From Acidobacteriota bacterium (GTDB lineage: Bacteria > Actinomycetota > Acidimicrobiia > Spongiisociales > UBA5794): 9,239 nt of DNA. Shown here one piece after another: positions 1 through 7,122 of the stretch. The notes under the pieces were generated by a model, which saw only the letters and a program-made list of their open reading frames with translations, had not been told where the DNA came from and did no database searches. The stretch spans positions 1-9,239 of the forward strand of contig JACZST010000064.1 of assembly GCA_022574065.1 (NCBI GenBank), in the 5' to 3' direction. Made by a program: the position numbers and the translations under genes. The stretch's first letter is position 1, and each line of letters opens with the position of its first letter.

Positions 1-53
1 ACGGCACTGGATGAGTGGCTGGTAACGTGGTGGACTCGACTTGGTTTGCTTTG

Positions 54-72
54 CCTCCCCCTCAGGGGGAGG
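54..72. terminator. G/C hairpin, possible operon terminator
   Basis: A perfect inverted repeat has 8-bp arms (CCTCCCCC and GGGGGAGG) around a 3-nt loop. It lies about 190 nt past the stop codon of the site-2 protease gene, the last gene of the operon. No T-run follows on either strand, so it is not a classical intrinsic terminator. U-less hairpins are often proposed as terminators in high-GC actinobacteria. It may instead be part of the repeat that continues to position 115. Confidence 0.35.
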
Positions 73-115
73 TGCGGCGAAGCGAGGCGGGGAGGTGCCG
101 AGCGAAGCGAGGCGG
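68..115. repeat. Two tandem copies of a 23-25 nt intergenic repeat
   Basis: Copy 1 (68-90) and copy 2 (91-115) both start GGAGGTGC and end GCGAAGCGAGGCGG; copy 2 carries two extra bases in the middle. The pair directly abuts the hairpin at 54-72. I see no coding potential. This looks like a dispersed non-coding repeat, but a genome-wide count is needed to show dispersal. Confidence 0.6.
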
Positions 116-130
116 AGAGGGTCAGACCAT

Positions 131-226
131 TGTCGCGACCACGGCTTGACCCCCCTCCCCTCCCTACGGTCGGGACTCCCCCCCGAGGGGGAACAAGTTT
201 GCTCGCGACCACGCCTTGACCCCCTC
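131..226. repeat. Direct repeat pair flanking a C/G hairpin
   Basis: Copy 1 (133-157) and copy 2 (203-226) share TCGCGACCACG, then one variable base, then CTTGACCCCC and CTC, at a spacing of about 70 nt. Between them sits a hairpin, TCCCCC (177-182) and GGGGGA (187-192). GAGGGGG at 185-191 is also an exact inverted partner of CCCCCTC at 220-226, so more than one fold is possible. For minus-strand transcripts this is the first strong structure after the protease gene. Confidence 0.55.
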
Positions 227-234
227 AGACTGAA

Positions 235-255
235 AACTGGGAGCTGGGAACTGCG
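235..255. repeat. Three tandem heptamers beside the rseP stop codon
   Basis: AACTGGG, AGCTGGG and AACTGCG follow one another in register, six bases before the stop codon of the protease gene. The seven-base period is the same as in the larger array at 7123-7262, although the sequence differs. Confidence 0.45.
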
Positions 256-261
256 CGAGCG

Positions 262-1419
262 CTACAACTGCAACGGCCTGAAAATATCGAGGTACAGGCC
301 CACCAGGCCCACCGAAACCAGGAAGAGCACGACGACGGCAGCGATCGGGGCCAGCTTGGCCACGTCGGTCACTCGGCCGGTCACCTTCTCGTACACAGCC
401 ACGGCGAAGTGCCCTCCGTCGAGCGGATACAACGGAATCACGTTGACGATGCCGACGAAGACGTTGACGAGGGCCAGTATCCCGAGAGTTGACTCCAACG
501 GGCCGGCGATCCTCACCAGGCCGATCGGCGTGATCGGACGCACTTCGTTGAGGATCTCATCGTCGCCGGTGAACAAGCCCCGTAGCAGATCAGGGAACCC
601 GACGATCAACGCCCACAATCCCTTGACACCCTCCCACATCGCGGTCACCAGCGCCGACCCGGCGGCGCCGATGTTGGAAAGAAATCCATCGTTGAAACGC
701 TCGATCTCGGGCGCAGCTCCGAAGTAGCCGATCTCCTCGGTGATCGCATTGCCGTTATCGTCGGTCTGCGCCTCGCCATCGACGACTAGCGGGCGTTCAA
801 TGAGCGCCAGCGTCACCGGAACCTGTGCCGGTTCACCACCCCGGTCGTAGCCGATCACCACCGAGTCTCCGCCTCTGTCCTGAACCAGGTCGACGAAGCC
901 GGTCCATGACGTCACCACTGCCGCGTCTAGCGACGTCAGCACATCGCCCTCTTCGAACCCGGCAATGCGCGCCGGCGCCGGAGCTCCGTCTGGCGTTGTT
1001 CGCGCCACCAGGGCGAGGGTCAGCGTCGGAACCCGGTCCCCCGACTCGTCGCGGGCGATCTGTCCCCACACGGAGAACACGATGAAGAACAGGAGAAAGG
1101 CGACCACGAAGTGACTGGCGATGCCGGCGAGCACGACGATCGTCTTCTGCCAGAACGGAGCGGCGCGGTACGTCCGGTCGGCATCCTCAGGCGCAACCGG
1201 TTCCCCGGGGCTCATCCCGATGATTCTGACGTAGCCGCCAAGGGGAATCGCCTTGATCCCGTACTCGGTCTCGCCACGAGTGATCGACCACAGCTTCGGC
1301 CCAAAGCCGAAGAACGCCTGGGTCGCCTTGATGTTGAACGCCTTGGCCGCCAGGAAATGGCCACCTTCGTGGATCACGATCATCAGAACGATGCCGATCA
1401 GCATGACGGCAGCGGTCAT
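262..1419 (-). CDS. rseP: Site-2 (S2P) intramembrane zinc metalloprotease, RseP/Rip1 type
   Basis: This is a polytopic membrane protease of 385 aa that cuts transmembrane segments of regulators such as anti-sigma factors. The first membrane helix holds the zinc motif HEGGH (H17, E18, H21). It is followed by the family block GFGPKLWSITRGETEYG and PLGGYVRIIGM (residues 38-69). Another helix covers about 94-118, a PDZ-like domain about 138-205, and the C-terminal helices carry NVIPLYPLDGGH (326-337), with D334 as third zinc ligand. Hydrophobic helices continue to the C-terminus. The ATG has GGAG six bases upstream; M6 is a less likely alternative start. It lies 36 nt after dxr, the usual actinobacterial neighbour. 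Two oddities: the usual AGPxxN motif reads AGIASH (98-103), and the second proline of NxxPxPxLDG is Y331. The family is clear; the substrate cannot be read from sequence. Confidence 0.95.
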   Translation of the reverse strand: MTAAVMLIGIVLMIVIHEGGHFLAAKAFNIKATQAFFGFGPKLWSITRGETEYGIKAIPLGGYVRIIGMSPGEPVAPEDADRTYRAAPFWQKTIVVLAGIASHFVVAFLLFFIVFSVWGQIARDESGDRVPTLTLALVARTTPDGAPAPARIAGFEEGDVLTSLDAAVVTSWTGFVDLVQDRGGDSVVIGYDRGGEPAQVPVTLALIERPLVVDGEAQTDDNGNAITEEIGYFGAAPEIERFNDGFLSNIGAAGSALVTAMWEGVKGLWALIVGFPDLLRGLFTGDDEILNEVRPITPIGLVRIAGPLESTLGILALVNVFVGIVNVIPLYPLDGGHFAVAVYEKVTGRVTDVAKLAPIAAVVVLFLVSVGLVGLYLDIFRPLQL

Positions 1420-1455
1420 CGGGGGCTCCGGAGCTCGGCGCTCATCGGGACAACG

Positions 1456-2601
1456 CTACCGGCCGCTGTTCGCTAAACGGTGGACTGCGTCGGCTGCCGC
1501 CTGCCGTCCCGCCGCGTCGGCGGCGAGGGCGTCCTCGAGCCTTTCGAGCGACCGGTGTGGTACCGCATCGAGGCTGTCGGACACGATGTCGGTGATCGCG
1601 GTAAAGGGTATCCGACCGTCGAGAAACGCGGAGACCGCGATCTCATCGGCCGCGTTCAGCACGGCAGGAGCGTTGCCGCCCCTACGGCCCGCTTCGTAGC
1701 CGAGGTCGAGAGCGGGGAAAGCGGTGCGGTCGGGCGCGTGGAAGGACAGGTCGGTGCCTACCACGTCAAAGTGCTGGTGGGGGTCTGACACTCGTTCCGG
1801 ATGGGTGAGGGCAACCTGGATTGGTTTTCGCATGTCGGGCGGGCCCACCTCGGCCTTGACCACGCCGTCGACGAACTCGACAAAGGCGTGGACATAACTC
1901 TGCGGATGGACGACAACATCGATCTGGTCGAATTCCAGGCCGAACAGGAAGTGCGCCTCGACCACCTCGAGCGCCTTGTTCATCAGGGTCGCCGAGTCGA
2001 TCGTGATCCGATTCCCCATGTCCCAGGTAGGGTGAGCCAGCGCCTCATCCACGGTCACCTCTGCCAGTTCTTGGCGCGACTTGCCGCGAAACGGCCCGCC
2101 TGAGGCGGTCAGCACCACCCGCTTGACCCGATCCACATCCTCGCCGGCGATACATTGCCAGATAGCCGAGTGCTCGCTGTCCACGGGGAGTAGCTCAGCA
2201 CCGTCGGTCGCAAGGGCTTCGAGCACGAGCGGTCCTCCTGTGACCAGGCTCTCCTTGTTCGCCAGCGCTACCCGGTTTCCCGCGGTGAGCCCCGCGAGCG
2301 TCGGCTCGAGCCCGGCGGCGCCCACGATGCCGTTTACCACCACCGACTCCGGGATAGTGGCCAGCTCCGCTACCGCCTCGCTGCCGACTCCAAACCGGGA
2401 TGGGATTTCTCCGCCGGCTGCGGCCACCGCGACCTGGGCATCGGGGTATCGATCGGCGAGATCGTCGAGCGCCGCGGAGGAGTGACCGGCGGCAAGCCCA
2501 ACCACAGGAATGCTCAGCCTGTCTGCCACGTCGAGAGTCTGGGCGCCGATGGACCCGGTGGCACCGAGCACGACTACGGGTCTTAGATCACTGCGAGCCA
2601 T
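1456..2601 (-). CDS. dxr: 1-deoxy-D-xylulose 5-phosphate reductoisomerase
   Basis: This cytosolic enzyme converts DXP to 2-C-methyl-D-erythritol 4-phosphate with NADPH and a divalent metal, the committed step of the MEP isoprenoid pathway. The 381-aa length is normal. The NADPH-binding motif GATGSIG is at 13-19 and LANKESLV at 113-120. The metal-binding PVDSEHSA (D141, E143) is completed by E212 in NKALEVVEAH. SGGPFR (167-172), HPTWDMGNRITIDSATLMNK (190-209), HPQSYVH (232-238) and NAADEIAV (316-323) are all present, so the enzyme should be active. The ATG lies 19 nt inside the end of cdsA and has only a weak Shine-Dalgarno sequence, which points to translational coupling. Dxr is the target of fosmidomycin, and the active-site blocks look intact. 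Confidence 0.97.
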   Translation of the reverse strand: MARSDLRPVVVLGATGSIGAQTLDVADRLSIPVVGLAAGHSSAALDDLADRYPDAQVAVAAAGGEIPSRFGVGSEAVAELATIPESVVVNGIVGAAGLEPTLAGLTAGNRVALANKESLVTGGPLVLEALATDGAELLPVDSEHSAIWQCIAGEDVDRVKRVVLTASGGPFRGKSRQELAEVTVDEALAHPTWDMGNRITIDSATLMNKALEVVEAHFLFGLEFDQIDVVVHPQSYVHAFVEFVDGVVKAEVGPPDMRKPIQVALTHPERVSDPHQHFDVVGTDLSFHAPDRTAFPALDLGYEAGRRGGNAPAVLNAADEIAVSAFLDGRIPFTAITDIVSDSLDAVPHRSLERLEDALAADAAGRQAAADAVHRLANSGR

Positions 2602-4361
2602 GTCATCACGACCCAGACTGCGGGAATTGCAATGATCACACCATCGATCCTGTCGAGCAAGCCACCATGGCCCGGCAGGATCGACCCCATATCCTTGATG
2701 TCGAGTGACCGTTTCACCACCGAGACCGCCAGGTCGCCGATCGGCGCAAACACTGCGACCACCGCGCCGAGGACCAGCCCGGTTGGTAGATCGATCGGCT
2801 CGACCAGGTAGCCGATCACGGCACCAACGGCGAGGGCGGTCAGTGTCCCGGCCACGAACCCTTCCACGGTTTTCTTCGGGGAGATCACAGGGGCAAGCGG
2901 TCGCCGCCCGATACTGCGCCCGACAAAGAATGAGGAGATATCAACAAGTGCAACCAAGAAGACTATTGCGAGCACCAGCACCTGATAGTCCTGGGCCTGG
3001 ATGATATCGAAGGCGAAAGCACCGAGACCTCCGATCCACGCTGCAACCAACACGGTCAAGGCAAAGTTCGCGGCCGGCTGATCGCGCCTTGGGCTCACCG
3101 CGCTGAACAACAACAAGACGATGGCCATGAGCAACAAGGCAATGGGAATGGCCGCCACCCCCCATGCCGCGGTTCCGAGAGCCGCGCCGACGATGCCGAG
3201 GAACCCGAACAGCGACAGCGGTTTGTACTTGCGGTGGATGAGCGCGCTGTAGAACTCCCCGGCGGCCACTACGAAGACGGCGAGCACGAAAACGATCAGC
3301 GCGGGACGCCACAACAACGAGAGCGCCAACGCGGCAATGAGGGCGAGACCGGTCCCCACCCGCAGCACGAGATCCGTCGACGCGGGGGGCGCCACCGGTT
3401 CCTCATCGCCCTTTGCACCCTCGACGACATCTTCGAACCCGACCACACCCGACTCGAGCCCCGGGATCTCAGCCGAAAGCGCCACCTGCTCGGTGTCCCC
3501 GGCGTCGGCGGCGAGCATCGCCGCCGCCAGATCTGCATGCTCCTGTGTCGCCGCCCCCAAATAGGCCGCTTCGGTGAAATCGTCGATCGACGGTTCGCCA
3601 ACTTCGTCGGCGTCGTCTTCGTGATCCTCTGAGTCGTCGTCACCCGGGCCTTCCTCAGCCCGAGCCTCCGATTCCACCGCGACGTCTCCTTCAGGCTCGT
3701 CAGCGCCTGCGGTGTCGGCCAGATCGACCACGGTGTCCGGGTTGTCGCCGTCCGCCAGCTCGACGAGCATCTCCGTCCCATCGCCGAAGCCGGCCCCCAT
3801 GCCTGTGACCACAGGGATGTCGCCGGTGTCTTCGTCTACGTCTTCGATAGTGAATTCGCTGCCTTCGCCGACGATCGGGATGTCGCCGGTGTCGTCCTCG
3901 CCGCCGCCCTCTTCCTCGTCCTCGTCCTCTTCGAGCCGGGGAATCGCAAACTCACTGGTGTCGTCGATTGCCCCACCCTCGTCGTCTCCCAGGATCTCAT
4001 CGTCCGGGATGTCTTGGTCAGGGATCTCGTCGTCTTCCTCGGTCTCCCCGATCGAGTCGGCGACCTCGGCGGCATCGTCGGGCTCGCCGCGGGCAAAGGC
4101 CACCCAGTCGCTCACCTCGGCGGACACATCGTCACCTTCGACGAGCCCTTGGTACCCGTCGGGAGCGTCGTCGCCACCACCGTCGTCGAGCCAGCCGTCG
4201 AAGCCGGCGTCGGGATCGGTGGGCTTCAGATGAGGCTCATCGGCTGGCGAGGCATCGGAATCGGTGTCTTCGCCGGAGTCACGTTCGGTCATATCGAAGG
4301 ACAGTACTTCGGGGTCGGTGTCGTCCTCGTGACCCTTCTGGGTGTGTTCTTCATCCGGCAT
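2583..4361 (-). CDS. cdsA: Phosphatidate cytidylyltransferase with a long acidic N-terminal extension
   Basis: The enzyme makes CDP-diacylglycerol from CTP and phosphatidate in the membrane, the branch point for phosphatidylinositol, phosphatidylglycerol and cardiolipin. The catalytic core is residues 331-592 (about 262 aa, normal size) with multiple hydrophobic helices. It holds SPKKTVEG (494-501) and the CDS signature: S547, K550, R551, K556, D557, then PGHGGLLDRID (563-573). Residues 1-330 are unusual: my hand count gives about 116 Asp/Glu against 7 Lys/Arg, with no predicted membrane segment, and only W57 and W87 as aromatic landmarks in GWLDDGG and SDWVAFARGE. Similar segments recur: DDTSEFAIP (133-141), DDTGDIPIV (156-164) and EDTGDIPVV (177-185). 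The frame is open throughout, and the ATG sits 4 nt after the frr stop with GAGG nine bases upstream, so the long form is the likely product. The function of the extension is unknown. Confidence 0.95.
   Translation of the reverse strand: MPDEEHTQKGHEDDTDPEVLSFDMTERDSGEDTDSDASPADEPHLKPTDPDAGFDGWLDDGGGDDAPDGYQGLVEGDDVSAEVSDWVAFARGEPDDAAEVADSIGETEEDDEIPDQDIPDDEILGDDEGGAIDDTSEFAIPRLEEDEDEEEGGGEDDTGDIPIVGEGSEFTIEDVDEDTGDIPVVTGMGAGFGDGTEMLVELADGDNPDTVVDLADTAGADEPEGDVAVESEARAEEGPGDDDSEDHEDDADEVGEPSIDDFTEAAYLGAATQEHADLAAAMLAADAGDTEQVALSAEIPGLESGVVGFEDVVEGAKGDEEPVAPPASTDLVLRVGTGLALIAALALSLLWRPALIVFVLAVFVVAAGEFYSALIHRKYKPLSLFGFLGIVGAALGTAAWGVAAIPIALLLMAIVLLLFSAVSPRRDQPAANFALTVLVAAWIGGLGAFAFDIIQAQDYQVLVLAIVFLVALVDISSFFVGRSIGRRPLAPVISPKKTVEGFVAGTLTALAVGAVIGYLVEPIDLPTGLVLGAVVAVFAPIGDLAVSVVKRSLDIKDMGSILPGHGGLLDRIDGVIIAIPAVWVVMTWLAVI
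3814..3893 (-). repeat. Internal 63-nt-period repeat in cdsA
   Basis: A 17-base sequence, GGGATGTCGCCGGTGTC on the plus strand, occurs exactly at 3814-3830 and 3877-3893. The copies are 63 bases (21 codons) apart and encode DTGDIP in both. This supports a recent in-frame duplication inside the acidic extension of CdsA. The bases between the copies have diverged. Confidence 0.75.
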
Positions 4362-4365
4362 CTGG

Positions 4366-4911
4366 TCAGACCTCGAGCAGCTCTTCCTCTTTTGTGGCGA
4401 GCAGCTCGTCGAGCTTCTCCACGTGACGATCGGTCATCTCCTGGAGCGTCTTCTCGGCCCGGTGGATGTCGTCCTTGGAAACATCCTCGCTCTCGATGCT
4501 GTCCTTGGAGTGCCTGCGCACGTTGCGGATGGCGACGCGGCCGTCCTCGGCGAGCCCGCGAACCAGCTTGATGAGCTCCTTGCGACGTTCCTCGGTCAAT
4601 GTTGGGAAGGTAAGCCGAATCACGTTGCCGTCGTTGGACGGGTTGAGGCCGAGGTCGGATTCCTGGAGCGCTCGTTCGATATCGCCGATGGCCGACTTGT
4701 CGTATGGCTGAACGACGAGCAGCCTCGCTTCGGGAACGGTAAAGCTCGAAATGTGCTCGAGCGGCGTTTCCGTGCCGTAGTAGTCAACTGTGATCCGGCT
4801 CAACAACGCCGGATTGGCCCGCCCGGTCCTGATCGTTGCAAACTCATGGCCGGCATGCGCAACCGCCTGGTCCATCTTGTGGTCGGCTTCTTCCAGCACG
4901 GCATCGATCAC
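4366..4911 (-). CDS. frr: Ribosome recycling factor
   Basis: RRF works with EF-G to split the post-termination ribosome so that its subunits can be reused. The 181-aa length is close to the usual 185. The family blocks are clear: FATIRTGRANPALL (24-37), LLVVQPYDKSAIGDIERAL (64-82), LGLNPSNDGNVIRLTFPTLT (87-106), EERRKEL (107-113) and VAIRNVRR (126-133). The C-terminal part is the charged helix expected of the three-helix domain. The start is GTG, 8 nt after the pyrH stop. The Shine-Dalgarno AGGAGG overlaps the pyrH stop codon TAG and lies four bases before the GTG, which is slightly short. Its own 3' end carries the ribosome site for cdsA. Confidence 0.97.
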   Translation of the reverse strand: MIDAVLEEADHKMDQAVAHAGHEFATIRTGRANPALLSRITVDYYGTETPLEHISSFTVPEARLLVVQPYDKSAIGDIERALQESDLGLNPSNDGNVIRLTFPTLTEERRKELIKLVRGLAEDGRVAIRNVRRHSKDSIESEDVSKDDIHRAEKTLQEMTDRHVEKLDELLATKEEELLEV

Positions 4912-4919
4912 AGCCCCTC

Positions 4920-5621
4920 CTAGTGCACCAGCGTTCCGACGTCCTCCCCGCGTACGGCTCGTTTGATCTCACCGGGACGGTTCATATTGAACACGCGGAT
5001 CGGGATATCATTGTCCATCGCCATCGTAATGGCGGTCGTATCCATGATCCCTAGCCGTCTGGATATCGCATCCATGTGACCAAGGTCGGAGATGAGGGTG
5101 GCATCGGGATTGGTTTCCGGATCGTCGTCGTAAACCCCGTCGACGCGCGTCGCCTTGAGCACGGCATCCGCCCCGATTTCGGCGGCCCGCAACGCTGCGG
5201 TCGTGTCGGTGGTGAAGAACGGATTCCCTGTCCCCCCGGCAAAGATCACGATCCGTCCCTTCTCCAGATGTCGGATGGCGCGCAGCCGGATGTAGGGCTC
5301 GGCGACGGCCTGAATGTTGATCGCGCTCTGCACCCTGGTCGGTGCCCCGGCATGCTCCAAGGCGTCGCGTAGGGCGAGGGCGTTGATCACGGTCGCCAGC
5401 ATCCCCATGTAGTCGGCGTTGGCCCGGTCCATGCCCTCTGCGGCTGAGCTCAGCCCTCGGAAGATGTTGCCGCCGCCGACAACGATGCCGATCTGGTGGC
5501 CTTCGCTCCGGACCGTTGCGATCTCCTCGGCGACCCTGGCGACCACCTCTGCGTCGATTCCGTATTTGAGCTCAGGATCGGCGAACGCCTCCCCTGACAG
5601 TTTTAGGACGACTCGCGCCAC
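4920..5621 (-). CDS. pyrH: UMP kinase (uridylate kinase)
   Basis: This hexameric amino-acid-kinase-family enzyme phosphorylates UMP to UDP with ATP, feeding RNA, CTP and UDP-sugar synthesis. The 233 residues contain KLSGEA (7-12), GGGNIFRG (49-56), [11 protein letters not shown] (70-80), [17 protein letters not shown] (126-142), [12 protein letters not shown] (157-168) and a normal C-terminus GTLVH. The frame stays open upstream to an ATG at 5852, but family alignment and the ribosome site choose GTG at 5621: AGGAGG (5627-5632) lies five bases before it, inside the end of tsf. Only one base separates the tsf stop from this start, so the two are translationally coupled. Confidence 0.96.
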   Translation of the reverse strand: MARVVLKLSGEAFADPELKYGIDAEVVARVAEEIATVRSEGHQIGIVVGGGNIFRGLSSAAEGMDRANADYMGMLATVINALALRDALEHAGAPTRVQSAINIQAVAEPYIRLRAIRHLEKGRIVIFAGGTGNPFFTTDTTAALRAAEIGADAVLKATRVDGVYDDDPETNPDATLISDLGHMDAISRRLGIMDTTAITMAMDNDIPIRVFNMNRPGEIKRAVRGEDVGTLVH

Positions 5622-5622
5622 C

Positions 5623-6240
5623 TCAACCTCCTTCGCCGACGGCGACTCTCGACACTTCGACCACTCCGATGTTCTCACCCATGGTGGCAGCGAGCTGGCT
5701 GACCAGGTCGCCGACGGTGCCATCGAACTGCTCGGACTTGATGAACACCTGGTCGTACAGAACGTTGTCGGCGAAGAAGCTGACGAGCTTGCCGTCGACG
5801 ATCTTGTCGATGATGTGCTCCGGCTTGCCTTCGTTGGCAGCCTGGGCTGCAATGAGGCGCTTCTCTTCCTCGATCACCGTTTCTGGCACATCGTCTCTGG
5901 TGATCCATTGCGGTCGGGCGGCGGCCACGTGCATCGCGATGTTGTTGGCGACCTTCTGGAACTCGTCGCTCTTGGCAACGAAATCCGTCTCGGACCCCAG
6001 CGACACCATGACCCCGATCACGGGACGACCCGCCTGGCGGTGCAGGTAAGAGCCGATGGCGCCCTCGGTCTGGGCGCGATTGGTGCGTTTCGCCGCATCG
6101 GCAATGCCCTGCTCCCTGAGTATTTCGCTCGCCCGGTCCATGTCACCAGCTGACTCGGTGAGGGCGCGTTTGGCGTCCATCATCCCGGCTCCGGTGGCCT
6201 TGCGGAGCGCCTGGACGTCTTTGGCGGTGAAGTCGGTCAC
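5623..6240 (-). CDS. tsf: Elongation factor Ts, short form
   Basis: EF-Ts is the nucleotide exchange factor that releases GDP from EF-Tu. The N-terminal UBA-like domain contains the signature [16 protein letters not shown] (12-27). The core has [12 protein letters not shown] (83-94), holding the TDFV contact to EF-Tu, and [19 protein letters not shown] (138-156). At 205 aa it is far shorter than the E. coli (283) or mycobacterial protein and matches the Thermus type, which has a single core subdomain where the long form has two; such proteins act as dimers. The GTG start overlaps the rpsB stop in the sequence GTGA, with AAGGAG five bases before it. Confidence 0.96.
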   Translation of the reverse strand: MTDFTAKDVQALRKATGAGMMDAKRALTESAGDMDRASEILREQGIADAAKRTNRAQTEGAIGSYLHRQAGRPVIGVMVSLGSETDFVAKSDEFQKVANNIAMHVAAARPQWITRDDVPETVIEEEKRLIAAQAANEGKPEHIIDKIVDGKLVSFFADNVLYDQVFIKSEQFDGTVGDLVSQLAATMGENIGVVEVSRVAVGEGG

Positions 6241-7001
6241 GCCTTCTCCTTTGCCGCAGGGGTGTCCTCATCTGCTCCATCCTTGGCGGCACCCACCAGC
6301 TCCTTGTTCCTGGCCTGGCGCAGCTCCGTGCCCTCTTTGGCAGCCCTCGCCATCACCCCGCTCACCAGGTAGGCCGTGCGAATCGCATCGTCGTTGCCAG
6401 GAATCACCAGATCGATTGGATCGGGATCACAGTTGGTGTCGACGATGGCAATAAGCGGAATCCCGAGCCGGTGGCCCTCTGCCACCGCGATGTGCTGCTC
6501 GATGACGTCGATGACGAACAGGGCATCGGGGACCCGTTTCATGTCACGCACGCCGCCCAGGACGTTGTGTAACTTCTCGAGCTCCCTGCGCAGCTTCAAC
6601 CGTTCCTTCTTGAGGAGCGCGTCCATCTCGCCGGATTCCTCCATCCGCTCCAGTTCGAGCATGTAGAGGATGCGTTTGTGGATCGTGTCGAAGTTGGTGA
6701 GCATCCCACCGAGCCAGCGGTTGTTGACGTAGGGCATGCCAGAATCGGTTGCGGCCTCCTCGATCGCCCCCTGTGCCTGCTTCTTGGTTCCGACGAACAA
6801 CACCTCGCCACCGTCTGCGGTGATGTTCTTGACCAGCTCATACGCCTCTTCGATGATGGTGAGGGTTTGCCGGAGATCGAGAATGTGGATCCCGTTGCGT
6901 TCCGTAAAGATGTACGGGCGCATCTTGGGATTCCAACGACGGGTCTGATGGCCGAAATGCATCCCGGCCTCGAGCAGCTGCCGCATGCTCACCGCGGACA
7001 T
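6237..7001 (-). CDS. rpsB: 30S ribosomal protein S2
   Basis: S2 binds late on the back of the 30S subunit and is needed for S1 attachment where S1 is present. The 254-aa length is typical. Family signatures are [19 protein letters not shown] (9-27), [15 protein letters not shown] (90-104) and [19 protein letters not shown] (158-176), followed by [20 protein letters not shown] (181-200). About 25 C-terminal residues are charged and low-complexity. The ATG is preceded by a perfect AGGAGG at 7007-7012 with a five-base spacer, the best ribosome site in the window. It opens the seven-gene operon and is followed by tsf with a 4-nt overlap. Confidence 0.98.
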   Translation of the reverse strand: MSAVSMRQLLEAGMHFGHQTRRWNPKMRPYIFTERNGIHILDLRQTLTIIEEAYELVKNITADGGEVLFVGTKKQAQGAIEEAATDSGMPYVNNRWLGGMLTNFDTIHKRILYMLELERMEESGEMDALLKKERLKLRRELEKLHNVLGGVRDMKRVPDALFVIDVIEQHIAVAEGHRLGIPLIAIVDTNCDPDPIDLVIPGNDDAIRTAYLVSGVMARAAKEGTELRQARNKELVGAAKDGADEDTPAAKEKA

Positions 7002-7092
7002 GAGTTCCTCCTCGTTCGGGTTGTGCCTCCGCCCACCCGGAACACCCCGCAGACCCCGTAGGAGGCCCGACCACTGGGGTTTGTAGTAGACG

Positions 7093-7114
7093 TGCGAATT
7101 TCGCAGCGAGTGTA
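7093..7114 (-). promoter_or_regulatory. Possible rpsB promoter -10 with adjacent 13-bp palindrome
   Basis: On the minus strand TACACT (7114-7109) resembles a -10 box (4 of 6). Its best -35, CTGCGA 18 bases upstream, is weak (3 of 6) and lies inside the heptamer array. Four bases downstream of the -10 is the perfect palindrome TGCGAATTTCGCA (7093-7105), which would cover the start site. It could be an operator, or the base of a 5' UTR hairpin. The leader to the rpsB ATG would be about 100 nt. The palindrome is seen directly; the promoter call is inference. Confidence 0.3.
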
Positions 7115-7122
7115 CCGGGATA

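Noticed and set aside
1..53. Possible end of another gene at the window edge
   Set aside because: Short open frames exist here but none shows a recognisable motif, and the adjoining DNA is repeat sequence.
41..727. Long open frame on the plus strand opposite the rseP gene
   Set aside because: It runs from repeat DNA into the antisense of a strongly conserved protease and its protein is Arg/Pro/Ser/Thr-rich without any family motif, as expected of a shadow frame in GC-rich DNA.
1416..1445. Nine-codon mini-ORF whose TGA overlaps the rseP ATG
   Set aside because: It has no Shine-Dalgarno sequence, and short overlapping frames of this kind are frequent by chance, so a regulatory leader peptide is not supported.
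3712..4233. Serine-rich plus-strand open frame opposite the acidic part of cdsA
   Set aside because: Runs of Asp/Glu codons read backwards give Ser- and Pro-rich frames. The minus frame continues into a recognisable CdsA core and has a ribosome site; the plus frame has neither.
5622..5852. Upstream extension of pyrH to an ATG at 5852
   Set aside because: The extra residues are Ser/Thr-rich shadow of tsf. The GTG at 5621 has an ideal ribosome site and matches the family N-terminus.
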